A stretch of DNA of 64,000 bases, from assembly GCA_947579605.1 (NCBI GenBank), contig OX388317.1, forward strand, positions 18,867,384 to 18,931,383, in the 5' to 3' direction. Below the pieces are notes generated by a model. That model saw only the letters and a list, made by a program, of their open reading frames with translations. It did not search any database and had not been told where the DNA came from. Shown here one piece after another: positions 63,001 through 64,000 of this stretch. The stretch is from Athripsodes cinereus. Lineage: Eukaryota > Arthropoda > Insecta > Trichoptera > Leptoceridae. The position numbers and the translations under genes were made by a program. How positions within the stretch are numbered: position 1 is the first letter of the stretch; every line of letters begins with the position of its first letter.

Positions 63001-64000
63001 TATAGGTGTTCTATATTTAAATGCCCGTTGATTCTGATGTTTGGCAAGTGTATCATTGCTACAATTTCAAGATTCGTTATTTTAATTTGATGCTTATATT
63101 TTATATTTTGACAATAAACTTCACTATTGTAGAAGGTAGATAGTATTGTAATGACGGAACTCTTAAGTTTTACATCTCCATTCAATACAGAAGTTTTTAT
63201 GTAAATCATTTGGGAACTTTATCTTGAGGTAAATAAGTAATTTCAATTATTTTAAGTAGAAACTCTATTCAACATAATAATTCTTAAACAAGCTTACAAA
63301 ATAATTTTATTTATCATGAAAATAATTATTTTATTAAGTAAGTAAATTAGAAAATAAATCTGAATAATTTATTTAACGTGATAAATAAATACCTAATGTC
63401 TTTAATAAATTTTTACCTACTTATATTTTTGAGTATTTTGTAAATAGTTTTACATAAATAAATAAATGAATGGTGGATATAAAACAAACCTCACAATTAT
63501 TTATCTATGAACAATAACAACATAGTTAAAAATTAGAACTGTGCGATTTTAGGTACTCTTGGACTTTCAATGGAGAAAATAAAATTCTGAGTTCAAAGCT
63601 TGGTGTTTTAGTTTTTCAAAGTTAATTTTAATTTTCTTTTCTTTCTCATAATTAAGATAAAAATATAATAATTCTCAAATCATTTTAAATTTTTTTACTT
63701 ACTTAGTGTTTTTGGGAACAAATTATGTTGTCATTTTATAACCAGAACTCGTATTTGGTTTTATTTCAAACCATAATTAATCTTAAGAAAAACGACATGC
63801 TTATTTTTAAATTATTATTATTTCCAACATTTAAGTAAAAAAAAAAAACGATCTGATAATAACAGAAAGAGTTAAATAATACTCCATTATCTTTGAAAAT
63901 ATTTTTTAACATAGAAAAAAGAAAGTTTCTTTTGTTCGCACTAAATTTCGTTCTCTATCCTATTCTTCCATCAACTACACTCCTCGTTCTAGTTTCTTTT
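63001..64000. other. Featureless AT-rich DNA
   Basis: No gene, RNA or recognisable repeat. The last 60 bases are pyrimidine rich and could precede a splice acceptor beyond the window edge, which cannot be tested here. Confidence 0.4.

Noticed and set aside
63940..64000. A splice acceptor at the window end
   Set aside because: Pyrimidine-rich, but no AG or exon is visible before the window closes.
1..64000. Telomeric (TTAGG)n, rRNA genes or a bacterial or organellar origin of the window
   Set aside because: No TTAGG arrays, rRNA-like segments, operons or organelle genes were seen. Splice-site-like signals and LINE/SINE content fit insect nuclear DNA.

Overview
This window reads as AT-rich, repeat-dense, non-coding DNA from an insect nuclear genome. 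It has no operons, no bacterial-style gene packing and no long conserved single-copy coding sequence. TAGGTAGGTACC-type runs, a tRNA-headed SINE whose body carries a GTTTGGGACTAG core, and several non-LTR retrotransposon families point to an insect, most likely Lepidoptera with Hemiptera not excluded. The order assignment is inference. Almost everything recognisable is a transposable element or a relic of one.

Names used in the entries. S1 is a SINE-like family of about 253 bp. It begins CCCCGTGGAGCACC and ends in a conserved GGATATGCCGTGATGGTATAG block plus a (TAG)n tail. It occurs about 30 times on both strands, and the type copy is 55107-55359. LINE-A has a 3' end nearly identical to the S1 tail. 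LINE-B has a GATGATG tail. LINE-C carries a reverse transcriptase relic at 38330-39520. LINE-E and LINE-G are C-terminal relics. The TAAA-tail LINEs are CR1/Jockey-like families whose 3' ends carry a block like AAAGGCT..GCCGT followed by (TAAA)n. LINE-W is a family whose 3' UTR carries a TTGGAAGA..TCGC motif. S2 and S3 are tRNA-headed SINEs. Repeat-F and MITE-H are unclassified repeats.

Layout. 1-18.9 kb: S1 copies, LINE 3' ends, two 5'-inverted (twin-primed) LINE insertions at 6.5-7.0 and 8.1-8.8 kb, small foldback elements and SINEs S2 and S3. 18.9-29.3 kb: two exon-like blocks at 18939-18999 and 29239-29311 that join in frame into a start codon plus signal peptide. They suggest a secreted-protein host gene with a 10.2-kb intron stuffed with LINE relics, including an ORF1-bearing internally deleted LINE at 25.2-27.0 kb. 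29.3-45 kb: a hAT-like element, a LINE with a 76-bp minisatellite nested in an S1 copy, a 1.2-kb LINE-C insertion, other LINE relics and a possible solo LTR. 45-54 kb: an exon-like block, MITE-H, LINE-A, several foldback MITEs and more S1. 54.5-56.2 kb: a candidate first coding exon, a tandem duplication in which one unit holds S1 and the other is an empty site, and a small signal-peptide ORF. 56.2-64 kb: SINE and LINE relics, a pogo/Tigger-like element with a LINE nested in it, and LINE-B nested in S1. The last kilobase is featureless AT-rich DNA.

The strongest biology here is retrotransposition mechanics: about a dozen insertions have exact target-site duplications, there are nested insertions, 5' inversions and a natural empty site, and S1 appears to use the LINE-A machinery through a shared 3' tail.
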